Shown one piece after another: positions 43,870 through 53,030 of a stretch of 64,000 nt of DNA (within the stretch, counting starts at the first letter, position 1; each line of letters starts with the position of its first letter). This stretch comes from Rhizobium etli_C (GTDB lineage Bacteria; Pseudomonadota; Alphaproteobacteria; Rhizobiales; Rhizobiaceae), in NCBI RefSeq assembly GCF_014198605.1, contig NZ_JACIHU010000012.1; one strand, written 5' to 3'. A model generated the notes under the pieces. That model had not been told where the DNA came from. It did no database searches and worked only from the letters and a program-made list of their open reading frames with translations. Position numbers and translations under genes: made by a program.

Positions 43870-44049
43870 TTATTTTCGGTAGAATTTTTGCGACGCTGCG
43901 ATGGCGCGGCCAATGTCGAAGGAGGGCAGTTGCAGCGGCCTGCGGGGATCGCGGAAAACCAGTCCGACGAGCTTGTCGACGACAACGATCAATCCGAGGG
44001 CGAGACCGAGATAGAGCAGTGCGGCGACGAGCAGGAGGGAGATCTCCAT
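43870..44049 (-). CDS. Possible 59-residue membrane protein
   Basis: A short frame gives MEISLLLVAALLYLGLALGL, then IVVVDKLVGLVF, one long or two short membrane spans, and a basic tail (RDPRRPLQLPS…SQKFYRK). Composition is convincing for a small inner-membrane protein, and the coding sense matches the strong codon bias of the region. No family recognised. It begins 3 bases after the tiny ORF below, so the two may be one unit. The upstream ribosome site is weak. Confidence 0.45.
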   Translation of the reverse strand: MEISLLLVAALLYLGLALGLIVVVDKLVGLVFRDPRRPLQLPSFDIGRAIAASQKFYRK

Positions 44050-44052
44050 ATC

Positions 44053-44130
44053 TCATACGACCACGGTGAAGGCGCGGCCGCAGGCTGCGGAAACGGGCAA
44101 CGCAAGGATCACGGCAGGGCCGTCGGTCAT
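44053..44130 (-). CDS. Possible 25-residue peptide ORF
   Basis: MTDGPAVILALPVSAACGRA followed by FTVVV, starting at ATG 44130 behind a GGGGAAA site and ending 3 bases before the 59-residue frame. It could be a hydrophobic leader peptide or a chance frame; I cannot tell. Confidence 0.3.
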   Translation of the reverse strand: MTDGPAVILALPVSAACGRAFTVVV

Positions 44131-44369
44131 GATAATTTCCCCAGTTTCGCCGCAAACAGCCCTGGTAGGGGCATGTTCCCGACGATCGGGCGAGAGGTCA
44201 GCTTCTGGAAGCTCAAAGCTTGCAGCGTCATCCGGCCTCTGTTCACCCCCGCATGGAATAGCCCACCTCCGAACCTTCATAAAACACAACTAATTCAGGC
44301 ATATGACAAAGAAAGGCCGAAGGGCGTCGCGACGACGCCCTTTGATTGAAGTGTTCGATATGCCGTGTT

Positions 44370-44645
44370 TCAGGACGCCGTTTTGCGGCTCGCAGTCCGC
44401 TTGGGCGTCGGCGTGACGACGCCGTTCGTCTTGGCGCCGGTTGCAGTACTCTTCGGGGCCGTTACGGCGCGCTTGGCCTTGGGCTTGGCTTCCTTGCCGT
44501 TGGACGAGGCAGCAGAGCCTTCGAGCGCTTCGCGCTCGTGGCGTGCCTGTTCCCAATGAATGGAATCTCGCCCTGTCGGATAGCCCTCTTCTTCCCAGAG
44601 GGCGTATGCACGTTTCTTGATCCACTCTTCCCGAGTTTCTGCCAT
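44370..44645 (-). CDS. DUF2934-domain small protein
   Basis: 91 residues. The first 40 are the DUF2934 motif: REEWIKKRAYALWEEEGYPT, then GRDSIHWEQARHER. The rest is a basic Ala/Lys/Thr-rich tail (KAKRAVTAPKSTAT). The motif is found in many small rhizobial proteins; function unknown, no membrane segment. It stands alone, with 142 bases to the next gene upstream. Confidence 0.8.
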   Translation of the reverse strand: MAETREEWIKKRAYALWEEEGYPTGRDSIHWEQARHEREALEGSAASSNGKEAKPKAKRAVTAPKSTATGAKTNGVVTPTPKRTASRKTAS

Positions 44646-44787
44646 CGCTGATCTCCAGTCACATAATGCCGTCGTTCGAACGCGATACTGCCCGGATGGT
44701 TCCAGAGGAGGGCCGCTGTTTCAAGCGAAATCGGCCTACAACCCTAAATATTTCGCGTCGCAGCATATCAGGGTTGAGAATCGGCAT

Positions 44788-45429
44788 TCAGCGAGACGGA
44801 AATTCCGCCGCCTTGTGCAGATCTGACACGAACGCCTGTCGCTGTCGCTGCTTCTCCTCCTCGTCACGGATGCGCAGGAGAAAGGAAGGATGGATGGTGA
44901 CGAGAACGGGCGGATGGTTCCTCGGCTGCAGGATATGGCCGCGCTCCGGCGTCAGTTTCGCCTTCGGTCCAAGCAGTGCGTAGAGCGCGCTTGCGCCCAG
45001 CGCCACGACGAGCTTCGGCTGCAGGATGTTGAGTTCGGCGCCGAGCCACCAGGCGCAACGGCGAATCTCGCCGGCATTGGGTTTGGCATGCAGGCGCCGT
45101 TTGCCGCGCGGTGTGAATTTGAAGTGCTTGACCGCATTGGTGACGTAGCAGCGCTCGCGATCAAGACCGGCGTCTTCGAGACAGTGGTCGAGCAGACGGC
45201 CGGCGGGGCCGACAAAAGGCCTGCCGGCGATATCTTCCCGGTCGCCCGGTTGCTCCCCGACAAGAACGATCTCGGCCTTGTCTGAGCCCTCGCCGAAGAC
45301 GATCTGCGTGGCGTTCTTGTAGAGGTCACAGCGGGTGCAGCCTTCGGCCTGATGGCGCAGTTTGGCAATGCTGTCTGCATCCGCGACTTCGAGCGTCAAG
45401 GCCGGGCCGAGGTTTGCGGCGATATTCAT
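44788..45429 (-). CDS. udgX: UdgX-type uracil-DNA glycosylase
   Basis: 213 residues from ATG 45429 (GTG 45486 is an alternative). The family 4/UdgX active site reads LVGEQPGDREDIAGRPFVG. The diagnostic insertion loop KRRLH follows KHFKFTPRG; in UdgX its His forms a covalent bond with the abasic product, trapping the enzyme on DNA. Fe-S Cys residues are seen in CTRCDLY, ERCYVTN and RRCAWWL. C-terminal VTIHPSFLLRIRDEEEK fits. It removes uracil from DNA and marks it for repair. Divergent from the cardiolipin synthase gene. Confidence 0.85.
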   Translation of the reverse strand: MNIAANLGPALTLEVADADSIAKLRHQAEGCTRCDLYKNATQIVFGEGSDKAEIVLVGEQPGDREDIAGRPFVGPAGRLLDHCLEDAGLDRERCYVTNAVKHFKFTPRGKRRLHAKPNAGEIRRCAWWLGAELNILQPKLVVALGASALYALLGPKAKLTPERGHILQPRNHPPVLVTIHPSFLLRIRDEEEKQRQRQAFVSDLHKAAEFPSR

Positions 45430-45593
45430 GATCGCGATCCTCGTTTCCTCGGGATCAATCGTTCGCAACGGGGATTGTTCCGCCACCGAGCCGGCGTCGC
45501 CTGCGGAAGAACGGCAACGCGTGAGAAATTTCGCGCCATGGGAGAGAGCGGGCGCAATTGAACGCCGCCGTTTCGCGGCTATATTGGCCAGCG

Positions 45594-47057
45594 ATGTTCT
45601 ATCTCCTGTCGACCTACTGGCCGCATATCCTCTTTGTCGTTTCGGTCGCCATGGGGGCCGCGGCGGCGATCCATGCCGCCATGACCAAGGAGGAAGTGCG
45701 CGCCGCGATCGGCTGGGTCGGCGTCATCATCCTGTCTCCGATCGTCGGCGCGCTGCTTTATGCGATTGCCGGCATCAACCGCATCCGCCGCAAATCGCTC
45801 AGCATTCGCCGCGACGCCCTGCTGCTTGCGCCCGGCATGAACGAGCTGGAGACGTTCGACGCCGAGGCCGAGACGGTGATCAGCCAGTTCGGCCGCCGCT
45901 TTGCGGCGCTGCAGACGCTGGGCGACCGGGTGACCCGCAATCCGCTGACCTCGGGCAATACGATCGACATGCTGGAGACCGGCGACGAGGCCTATGCGGC
46001 GATGAAATCAGCCATCGACGAGGCGAGCCGCAGCATCCTGCTGGAAACCTATATTTTCGACCGAGACGCGATCGGGCTGCGCATCGCCGACGCGCTGATT
46101 GCGGCGGTCAAGCGCGGCGTTGCGGTGCGGGTGCTGATCGATGCGGTCGGCGCCCGTTATTCGGTGCCGAGCATTCTCGGCTATCTCAAGGAGGGCGGGG
46201 TCACCGTCGCCGTCTTCAACGGTAACGTCATCATGGGCTTGCGGCTGCCCTATGCCAATCTGCGCACCCACCGCAAGATCCTGATCGTCGACGGCCGTAT
46301 TGCGCTGACCGGCGGGATGAATATCAGGGCGGGCTTCAGCGAGCAGGAGACGGGCGAAAGCTTCGCTCATGATACGCACTTCAGCGTCACCGGCCCTGTC
46401 GTCGCCGACCTCTTCGACCTTGCCGCCGAAGACTGGCGCTTCACCACTGGGGAACTGTTGAACGGCGAAGCTTGGCGCATCGAACCGCCGCAGCGCAACC
46501 CCGGCGATCCCATCCTGATGCGCGTCGTCGCTTCCGGGCCGGATCGCAGCGTCGAAACCAACCACAAGATGCTGATGGGCGCGTTTTCCATCGCGCGTCA
46601 GTCGATACGCATTATGTCGCCTTATTTCCTGCCGGACCGCGAACTGATCAGTGCCCTGGTAACGGCGGCGCGCCGGGGCGTCGAAGTCGATATCATCGTG
46701 CCTGACGTCAACAACCTCATGCTGGTCGACCGGGCGATGACGGCGCAATTCGATCAGATCCTCAAGAACTATTGCCGCATCTGGCGCTCGACCGGCAGCT
46801 TCAGCCACTCGAAGTTGCTGACGGTCGACGGTACCTGGGCCTATGTCGGCTCTTCCAATCTCGATCCGCGCTCGCTCAGACTGAATTTCGAGGTTGATCT
46901 CGAGGTGCTGAACGAGGGCTTTGCCGCCGAGATCGACGAGCATATCGACGAAACCCTGAAATCGGCGACGCTGGTGACGCTGGAGGGCTTGCGCGCGCGG
47001 CCCTTCCCCGTGCGGCTCATTGAGAAGGTGCTATGGCTCGGTTCGCCCTATCTCTGA
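45594..47057 (+). CDS. cls: Cardiolipin synthase (phospholipase D family)
   Basis: 487 residues from ATG 45594; an upstream TTG at 45558 is in frame. Two N-terminal membrane helices (WPHILFVVSVAMGAAAAIHA and IGWVGVIILSPIVGALLYAI) lead to two HKD motifs: HRKILIVDGRIALTGGMN and HSKLLTVDGTWAYVGSSN. This is the ClsA-like layout that joins phosphatidylglycerol molecules into cardiolipin in the inner membrane. The next gene, 95 bases on, encodes an endonuclease/phosphatase fold and may share a transcript. Confidence 0.9.
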   Translation: MFYLLSTYWPHILFVVSVAMGAAAAIHAAMTKEEVRAAIGWVGVIILSPIVGALLYAIAGINRIRRKSLSIRRDALLLAPGMNELETFDAEAETVISQFGRRFAALQTLGDRVTRNPLTSGNTIDMLETGDEAYAAMKSAIDEASRSILLETYIFDRDAIGLRIADALIAAVKRGVAVRVLIDAVGARYSVPSILGYLKEGGVTVAVFNGNVIMGLRLPYANLRTHRKILIVDGRIALTGGMNIRAGFSEQETGESFAHDTHFSVTGPVVADLFDLAAEDWRFTTGELLNGEAWRIEPPQRNPGDPILMRVVASGPDRSVETNHKMLMGAFSIARQSIRIMSPYFLPDRELISALVTAARRGVEVDIIVPDVNNLMLVDRAMTAQFDQILKNYCRIWRSTGSFSHSKLLTVDGTWAYVGSSNLDPRSLRLNFEVDLEVLNEGFAAEIDEHIDETLKSATLVTLEGLRARPFPVRLIEKVLWLGSPYL

Positions 47058-47151
47058 CGGATTTTTTGCGTTCTGACGTGGCAAGTTCCGCTCGGCCGAC
47101 TATACTGCGGAATGAGTAGCCCTTTGATCAACGGAACAAGTGCGCCGCCCG

Positions 47152-47967
47152 ATGCACGCTAGGAAAGACAGTCTTCCCGCCAGTATTCTCGCCTCGATCA
47201 GGAGCAGGAAAAAGCGGCTCGATCCGGCCTATACCGAGACACGGCCGCGCAGCGCGGGAACGTTGATCGCCTCCTACAATGTTCATAAATGCGTCGGCAC
47301 CGACCGCCGCTTCGATCCCGAACGTACCAGCCGTGTGATTCACGAAATCGGTGCCGATGTCATCGCGCTGCAGGAGGCCGATACCCGTTTTGGCGAGCGC
47401 ACCGGTATTCTCGACCTCGGCCGGCTGGAGCGGGAGACGGGGCTGATCCCGGTGCCGGTCGCCGGCATGGCCAAGGCGCATGGCTGGCACGGCAATGTCG
47501 TGCTCTTCAAGAAGGGGCTGGTGCACGACGTGCACCAGGTCAAGCTGCCTGGGCTGGAGCCGCGCGGCGCCCTCGTCGCCGAGATCGAGCTCGAAGCGGG
47601 TGGGGTGCTGCGCATCATCGCCGCGCATTTCGGCCTGCTGCGCCATAACAGAGCCCAGCAGGCCCACACACTGGTCGAGCTGATCAAGGACAGACACGAA
47701 ATGCCGACCATCCTGCTCGGCGACCTCAACGAGTGGCGCCTCGGCGACCGCTCCTCGCTCAACACCTTCCAATCCGCCTTCGGAGAGCTGCCGCCCGCAG
47801 TGCCCAGCTTCCCCGCCGGCCTGCCGCTTCTGGCGCTCGACCGCATCATCGCCAACCGCAAGGGGATCATCACCGAAGTGGAAGCGCATGACACGCCGCT
47901 GGCGCGCATCGCCTCGGACCATTTGCCGATCAAGGCGCTGGTGGATCTGAAGCCGGTGGTCGGTTAG
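47152..47967 (+). CDS. Endonuclease/exonuclease/phosphatase-fold protein
   Basis: 271 residues (ATG 47152; GTG 47140 also possible). The EEP catalytic motifs are clear: LIASYNVHKCVGTDRRFD (Asn), VIALQEADTRFG (Glu), ILLGDLNEWRLG (Asp-x-Asn) and IASDHLPIKALVDL (Asp-His). It cuts phosphoester bonds of a lipid, nucleotide or DNA substrate. EEP proteins often follow cardiolipin synthase genes, so a phospholipid role is plausible. No signal peptide; a basic N-terminus (RSRKKRLDP). Confidence 0.85.
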   Translation: MHARKDSLPASILASIRSRKKRLDPAYTETRPRSAGTLIASYNVHKCVGTDRRFDPERTSRVIHEIGADVIALQEADTRFGERTGILDLGRLERETGLIPVPVAGMAKAHGWHGNVVLFKKGLVHDVHQVKLPGLEPRGALVAEIELEAGGVLRIIAAHFGLLRHNRAQQAHTLVELIKDRHEMPTILLGDLNEWRLGDRSSLNTFQSAFGELPPAVPSFPAGLPLLALDRIIANRKGIITEVEAHDTPLARIASDHLPIKALVDLKPVVG

Positions 47968-48140
47968 AAAAACCTGTCGCGTCCGCGGTGTCTCGGATGA
48001 AGGGGCAGCCGCGGCACCGTCTCGCTGATAGTGACCACTGAAACCCTCTTCTCCGCGCCACGGGATGGAGCGCGGTCGTTGATCGGTGGTGGCATTTATT
48101 CAGGTGCGTGAGACGGGGTGTGACCGTCGGTGCGTATCGC

Positions 48141-48716
48141 CTATTTCCGGCGAAGAAAACCAACGAATTTGCGAAGCCGCTGAGCCCATAGCAACGGATC
48201 GGTCATTTCAGGCGAGGATGACGCGACCAGCCGGTCGAGGCGCGGCAGGAGAAAGGCAGCCCAATCGTCGAGATCGGTTTTGCTGAAGTAAGGCAGCCAG
48301 ACGTCGAAGGGGCCATCCCATTGTCTCGGGTTCGCCTTCGCCAGATCGCCGAGTTTTACCGATACGGTTTGGCCGTTGTCGCCGACGACGTCAACGTCTG
48401 GATCGGGATCCGGCCTGGGAAGGCGCGCGAAGATGCGCTCTTCCACAGCTTTGCCAGCGGCTCGATCCGCGTCGTTCAGGTGACGCAATATCCGGGTGTC
48501 GCTGGCGGCGCCGGAGCCCTCGGTCATGTTGATGGTAAATTTCGCGCCGATCAGGCTGTTCGAATATTGGGAAATCTGTAACCAGAAAACCCTCCTGCCA
48601 CGGACAAAGCTGCATTTGCCGGTTGCTTGCGATTCCCAGCCGAGTTCCTGAAATCGACCGGCCAGCAGCGACCGCATATGCCGGTGAAAGTCCCTGCTTT
48701 TCAGATAGTCGCGCAT
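48141..48716 (-). CDS. DUF4304-like protein
   Basis: 191 residues from ATG 48716. The pattern fits DUF4304: SRDFHRHMRSLLAGRFQELG, then a mid-domain RRVFWLQISQYSNSLIGAKF with TINMTEG, and a C-terminal DVWLPYFSKTDLDDWAAFLL. Function unknown; such proteins appear in variable regions. The longer frame upstream to 48938 is not supported by a ribosome site. It borders the copper island. Confidence 0.55.
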   Translation of the reverse strand: MRDYLKSRDFHRHMRSLLAGRFQELGWESQATGKCSFVRGRRVFWLQISQYSNSLIGAKFTINMTEGSGAASDTRILRHLNDADRAAGKAVEERIFARLPRPDPDPDVDVVGDNGQTVSVKLGDLAKANPRQWDGPFDVWLPYFSKTDLDDWAAFLLPRLDRLVASSSPEMTDPLLWAQRLRKFVGFLRRK

Positions 48717-48864
48717 GATTCTGTCCGGGCCGTTTCTCGCGCCTGAGCGTCTCATGGCACGCTGAAAGGCACAAGCGAAGCCAGCCATGCGGAATTTGAG
48801 CGCGCGAATCTGAGATCTTGTTGAGGCGGGGACTTCGAGGCGGACTGGCTCGCCCTCTGCAGCG

Positions 48865-49323
48865 TCACCCCTTTCCGGGGCGGACTTCCATGAACACGTA
48901 ACTTGCGCCGGCCCCTGAGGGGATCGCATGGACGTCATATGACGCCTGCGGGTCCTCGCCCATTCCCAATGAACCGGGCGGCATGCCCGGCACGGCCAGC
49001 CCGCTTAGCGGCGGCCGCTCCCGCAACAGTCGCTGGACGGCCGCAAGCGGCACGTGTCCCTCGAGATAGTATTTCTCGACAACGGCGGTGTGGCAGCCCT
49101 CCAAATCGGCGGGCACACCCAGCCGCGCCTTGACCGCTGCGAGGTCGTCGGTGTCGCGGGCGTCGACAGAAAAGCCTGCCGCAGCCATCGCCTTCGACCA
49201 TTCATGACAGCAGCCACAGTTCGGATCCTTGTAGACCGTCATCTTCGCCGGGCCGGCGATGGCCCGTTCGCCGGGGAGCGCGAGGACGGACGCCGCCATC
49301 GCGATAAAGCTTCTTCTGTGCAT
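48865..49323 (-). CDS. Exported DUF411 metal-binding protein
   Basis: 152 residues. Start ATG 49323 has AAGGAG. The N-terminus HRRSFIAMAASVLALPGERA is a signal peptide (twin Arg near the start). The mature part has VYKDPNCGCCHEWSKAMAAA, a CxCC motif seen in the CopG-like DUF411 family, and a conserved LEGCHTAVVEKYYLEGHVPL. DUF411 proteins bind metals, mainly copper, in the periplasm and occur in copper-resistance clusters as here. Confidence 0.85.
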   Translation of the reverse strand: MHRRSFIAMAASVLALPGERAIAGPAKMTVYKDPNCGCCHEWSKAMAAAGFSVDARDTDDLAAVKARLGVPADLEGCHTAVVEKYYLEGHVPLAAVQRLLRERPPLSGLAVPGMPPGSLGMGEDPQASYDVHAIPSGAGASYVFMEVRPGKG

Positions 49324-49378
49324 GGCCTCCACTCCTTGAAATGCTGCCGCCCGGCTGGGTCCGGGCGGCAGCCGCACG

Positions 49379-49666
49379 TTATTTTACTTCGGTGACGGTC
49401 AGCTTGCCATTCACGCGTTCGGCAACGAAATCGATGTTCGATCCTTCCTTCAGCTTTTCGAGCAGAGCCGGGTCTTCGACGCGGAAGACCATCGTCATCG
49501 CGGGCATGTCGAGGTTCTTCAGGTCTTCATGCTTGATGGTGACCTTCTTCGCCTTGGCATCGACCTTGTTGACGACGCCCTTGGTGAACTCCTGGGCGAA
49601 AGCCCCGAAGGCCACGCTGGCGCAGAGCAGGGCGGCGACACCGATTTTGATCATTGCAGTTTTCAT
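49379..49666 (-). CDS. CusF-like periplasmic copper-binding protein
   Basis: 95 residues with a clear signal peptide (GVAALLCASVAFGAFAQ) and AAGGAG before ATG 49666. The CusF-type core is GVVNKVDAKAKKVTIKHEDL followed by DMPAMTMVFRVED, giving the His and Met ligands. The Trp that caps Cu(I) in E. coli CusF is not in the equivalent place. It would shuttle Cu(I) in the periplasm. It is the second gene of the copper operon, 22 bases after the cupredoxin stop. Confidence 0.85.
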   Translation of the reverse strand: MKTAMIKIGVAALLCASVAFGAFAQEFTKGVVNKVDAKAKKVTIKHEDLKNLDMPAMTMVFRVEDPALLEKLKEGSNIDFVAERVNGKLTVTEVK

Positions 49667-49688
49667 GTTCGTGGCTCCTTGGTTTCGA

Positions 49689-50168
49689 TTAATTTCCGGC
49701 GACACTGACGTCGCCGTGCATCCCGGCTTCGTAGTGGCCAGGAATCAGGCAGGCGAACTTGAATTCACCGTCCGTGGTGAACTTCCAGACGATCTCGCCG
49801 GATTGGCCGGCCGGAAGGCGGAGCGAATTGGCGTCGGCATGTTCCATTTCCGGGAACTTCTCCATGACCTTCTTGTGCTCCAGGATCTTGTCTTCCTGAT
49901 CCAGCACGAATTCGTGGTCGAGGGTTCCGGCATTCTTGATCGCGATCTTGACCGTCTGCCCTTTGCGGACGTTGAAGACGGCAGGGATGAATATCATCTT
50001 CCCGTCGTCGGTTTCCTTCATCGTGACGCGGATGGTCTGTGTCGCCTTGGCCTTGTCGCCTGGTTCTCCGACCGCCATCTTTTCTTCATGGCCGCCGGCG
50101 TGATTGCCGGAGGCAAGGGCAGGGGTTGCGAGGGCGACCAGCGCCAGTGCCAGTACATAGTTCTTCAT
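49689..50168 (-). CDS. Cupredoxin-like copper protein
   Basis: 159 residues: signal peptide (VLALALVALATPALASG) and an azurin/plastocyanin-type fold. Copper ligands look like His in NAGTLDHEFVLDQEDK, then Cys, His and Met in FACLIPGHYEAGMHG, a type 1 site. A Lys/Glu-rich middle (EHKKVMEKFPEMEHA) is typical of the CopI/cupredoxin-like proteins of copper-resistance loci. It would carry or sequester copper in the periplasm. Adjacent to the multicopper oxidase gene. Confidence 0.85.
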   Translation of the reverse strand: MKNYVLALALVALATPALASGNHAGGHEEKMAVGEPGDKAKATQTIRVTMKETDDGKMIFIPAVFNVRKGQTVKIAIKNAGTLDHEFVLDQEDKILEHKKVMEKFPEMEHADANSLRLPAGQSGEIVWKFTTDGEFKFACLIPGHYEAGMHGDVSVAGN

Positions 50169-50202
50169 GCGTAAATCCTTTTTTGATGTGGAGGATTGAG
50201 CC

Positions 50203-51549
50203 TCAGCCTTTTGTCGGCTTCGGTGTGATTTGCGTTTTCGCGTCCTTGGCCCTGGTCGCGTCCGGCAGTTCGCCGGTCCATTCCCAGGCCTGCGTTCCGG
50301 GCGGGTTTTCGTACCAGCCCGGATCGGAGTAGTCGTCCGCCGAGATGCCCTCGCGGACCTTCACGACCGAGAACATGCCACCCATTTCGATCGGGCCGTG
50401 CGGCCCCCAGCCGGTCATCATCGGAACGGTGTTCTCAGGGATGGGCATTTCCATTTCGCCCATGTCGGCCATGCCCTTGGTTCCCATGGGCATGTATTCC
50501 GGCTGCAGCTTCCTGATCTTCTCGGCGACCTTCGACTTGTCCGCCCCTATGAAGGTCGGGATGTCGTGCCCCATCGCGTTCATCGTATGATGCGACTTGT
50601 GGCAGTGGATCGCCCAGTCGCCGAGGTACTTGGCGTCGAACTCGTAGGCCCGCATCGCACCGACCGGGATGTCGATGCTGACCTCCGGCCAGCGTGCTTC
50701 CGGTCGCACCCAGCCGCCATCCGTGCATGTCACCTCGAAGTCGTAGCCATGCATGTGGATGGGGTGGTTGGTCATCGTCAGGTTGCCGACGCGCACGCGC
50801 ACCCTGTCGTTCTTCGAGACGACCAGCGGGCTGATGCCCGGAAACACGCGGCTGTTCCAGCACCACATGTTGAAATCGGTCATCTCCATGACGCGCGGCA
50901 CGTAGGAGCCGGGGTCAATGTCGTAGGCGTTGAGCAGGAAGACGAAGTCGCGGTCGACGGGCATGAACGTCGGGTCCTTCGGATGGACGACGAAGAAGCC
51001 CATCATGCCCATCGCCATCTGTACCATCTCGTCGGAATGCGGGTGGTACATGAACGTGCCTGATTTCACGAGGTCGAACTCGTAGACGTAGGTCTTGCCA
51101 ACGGGGATGTGCGGCTGCGTCAGGCCGCCGACACCGTCCATGCCGGATGGCAATATCATGCCGTGCCAGTGGATCGTCGTGTGTTCCGGCAGCTTGTTCG
51201 TCACGAATATGCGGACGCGGTCGCCTTCGACGGCCTCGATCGTCGGTCCAGGCGATTGGCCATTGTAGCCCCAGAGATAGGCCGTCATGCCCTCAGCCAT
51301 CTCGCGTTCGACCGGCTCGGCGACGAGATGGAACTCCTTGACGCCGTTGTTCATCCGGTGGGGCAGGGTCCAGCCGTTGAGGGTGACGACCGGCTGATAG
51401 TCCGGTCCCGAGGCCGGATGGAGCGGCGGCTGCATGTCTGCCGAGTCCATTGTCGGCGCGTCGGGCAGGCCCATGGCCGACGTCTTGGTCCAGGCGCCTG
51501 CCGCCAGCAGGGCAGCGCTGGCACCGAACAGTTGTCGTCTGTTGAACAT
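50203..51549 (-). CDS. Multicopper oxidase (CopA/CueO group)
   Basis: 448 residues, exported by a Tat-type signal (FNRRQLFGASAALLAAGA). All four copper motifs are present: HWHG in TTIHWHGMILPSGMDG, HPH in TFMYHPHSDEM, HPIHMHG in TNHPIHMHGYDFEV, and HCHKSHH in DWAIHCHKSHHTMNAMGH. The C-terminal Met-rich stretch (MADMGEMEMPIPE) suits Cu(I) oxidation. It would turn Cu(I) into the less toxic Cu(II) in the periplasm. Start ATG 51549 is set by AAGGAA; the TolC gene stop is 14 bases upstream of it. Confidence 0.92.
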   Translation of the reverse strand: MFNRRQLFGASAALLAAGAWTKTSAMGLPDAPTMDSADMQPPLHPASGPDYQPVVTLNGWTLPHRMNNGVKEFHLVAEPVEREMAEGMTAYLWGYNGQSPGPTIEAVEGDRVRIFVTNKLPEHTTIHWHGMILPSGMDGVGGLTQPHIPVGKTYVYEFDLVKSGTFMYHPHSDEMVQMAMGMMGFFVVHPKDPTFMPVDRDFVFLLNAYDIDPGSYVPRVMEMTDFNMWCWNSRVFPGISPLVVSKNDRVRVRVGNLTMTNHPIHMHGYDFEVTCTDGGWVRPEARWPEVSIDIPVGAMRAYEFDAKYLGDWAIHCHKSHHTMNAMGHDIPTFIGADKSKVAEKIRKLQPEYMPMGTKGMADMGEMEMPIPENTVPMMTGWGPHGPIEMGGMFSVVKVREGISADDYSDPGWYENPPGTQAWEWTGELPDATRAKDAKTQITPKPTKG

Positions 51550-51563
51550 GGTGAGTTCCTTCC

Positions 51564-53030
51564 TCAATGGCCGCCGCCACCGCCGCCTTCGGAGGCAGCG
51601 GCGACTTCGGTCTCTGCCGATGCGGTCGTCGCGCCGCCGCCATAGATCGCTGGCGCGAGATTGGCTTCGGCGAGCCAGAAGTCGCGCTTTGCGTTGACGG
51701 AGAGCAGGATGGAGTTGATCTTGTCGCGCGTGTCGGTCAGCAGCTCGAACGTGTTCGAGATCATGCCGTTGTAGGTCAGCAGGGATTCCTCCTCGACCTT
51801 GGTGCGCAGCGGTACGACGCTGTTGCGGTAGTGCCGGGCGATGTCGTAGTTCGAGCGATAGGCCTCGTAGGCGGACCTCGCCTCCGAGCGGACGTTGACG
51901 GCCTTCTCCGCAAGCAGGTTCGCAGCCCGCATGTAGGCCAGCTCGGCCTTGCGCATCCGGGCCTTCCCGGTGTCGAAGATCGGAATGGCGAATTCCAGTT
52001 CGACCTGGGCTGTCGTTTCCGTCTTCTTCTCGTCGTCCTCAATTTCCCGTTCCGTTTCAAAGCCGGTCAGGATTTCGAGGTCGGTGACATAGCGTGTCGC
52101 CTCAGTGAGGCCGTACGATCTGGCGGTGGCTTCGAGTTCGAGCTTCGCGACCTGAAGGTCGATACGGTTCTTAAGAGCCTCGGCCCCGATAGTGTCCCGT
52201 TTGACAACGGATTTCGGTAGCGGCGGCAGCCCGCTCGGAACCTGGTAATCAAGGTCCGAGCCCCACAGGCCCATGAGCCGGGTCAGCTCCTCCTTGGCAA
52301 GCCGTGCCGCCAGTCGGGCCTTCGCCGTCTCTCCGGCGAGTTCGGCGACGAACACGTGCTCGCGGGCCTGGGCGCCCTTGGCCATCGCACCTGTCTCGCC
52401 CAGCTTCTCCGCCAGCTCCGAAGCGGCGTCCGCCGCAGCCTGAGCTCGCTGGAGCTGGCCGATGTTCTCCCAGGCCGCCACTGCACCGATCCAGGCACGC
52501 CGCGTGTCGGCGGCGACCTGCAGCGTTCTCACGGCCGCTGTCAACTGCGCCTGGCGGAAGCGGGTGTCGGCGATTGCGATGTCCCGGTTCCTGGTCGCGA
52601 GCGCCAGGATGTTCGTCGTGATCATCCCCTCGATGGTCTTGAAGCCCTCAAGTTCCGGGGTGCCTATTCCCGTCGTGCCGATGGAAACGGTCGGGTTGAT
52701 GAACATTGTCGACTGCCAGGCGTCGGCGGCGCTGTCGCCGAGATCTGCGTAGGCGGCCTGCAGGCCCTTGTTGTTCAAGAGAGCGATCTGGACCGCCGTC
52801 TCGACGCCGAGCGGCGTCTTTTGCGCGAGCAGGCTTTTGACCTGCGCAGCCGCCGAGCGGGCCTGGCTCTGGTTCTGTATCCAGACCGTCTGCTTCGTGG
52901 TCACAATCGCCGTCTTGTCGGCAACGGAAGCAAAACCAGCTTGCTTGCTTGAATATTCGGCGCCCGTGACGCAGCCGCTCAGGATCAGCGGGAACGTCAG
53001 CACCGTGACGAATTTTCCGAGGCCGATCAT
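51564..53030 (-). CDS. TolC-family outer membrane lipoprotein
   Basis: 488 residues. The N-terminus has a lipobox (FPLILSGCVTGAEY), unlike classical TolC, so it is lipid anchored. It shows two long alpha-helical repeats, including VETAVQIALLNNKGLQAAYA at the start and a matching SARSAYEAYRSNYDIARHYRN late in the protein, as in outer membrane efflux proteins. The C-terminal tail is Gly-rich (EGGGGGGH). It probably forms the outer-membrane channel of a copper exporter. No CusA-like pump or membrane-fusion protein is in this window. Confidence 0.88.
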   Translation of the reverse strand: MIGLGKFVTVLTFPLILSGCVTGAEYSSKQAGFASVADKTAIVTTKQTVWIQNQSQARSAAAQVKSLLAQKTPLGVETAVQIALLNNKGLQAAYADLGDSAADAWQSTMFINPTVSIGTTGIGTPELEGFKTIEGMITTNILALATRNRDIAIADTRFRQAQLTAAVRTLQVAADTRRAWIGAVAAWENIGQLQRAQAAADAASELAEKLGETGAMAKGAQAREHVFVAELAGETAKARLAARLAKEELTRLMGLWGSDLDYQVPSGLPPLPKSVVKRDTIGAEALKNRIDLQVAKLELEATARSYGLTEATRYVTDLEILTGFETEREIEDDEKKTETTAQVELEFAIPIFDTGKARMRKAELAYMRAANLLAEKAVNVRSEARSAYEAYRSNYDIARHYRNSVVPLRTKVEEESLLTYNGMISNTFELLTDTRDKINSILLSVNAKRDFWLAEANLAPAIYGGGATTASAETEVAAASEGGGGGGH

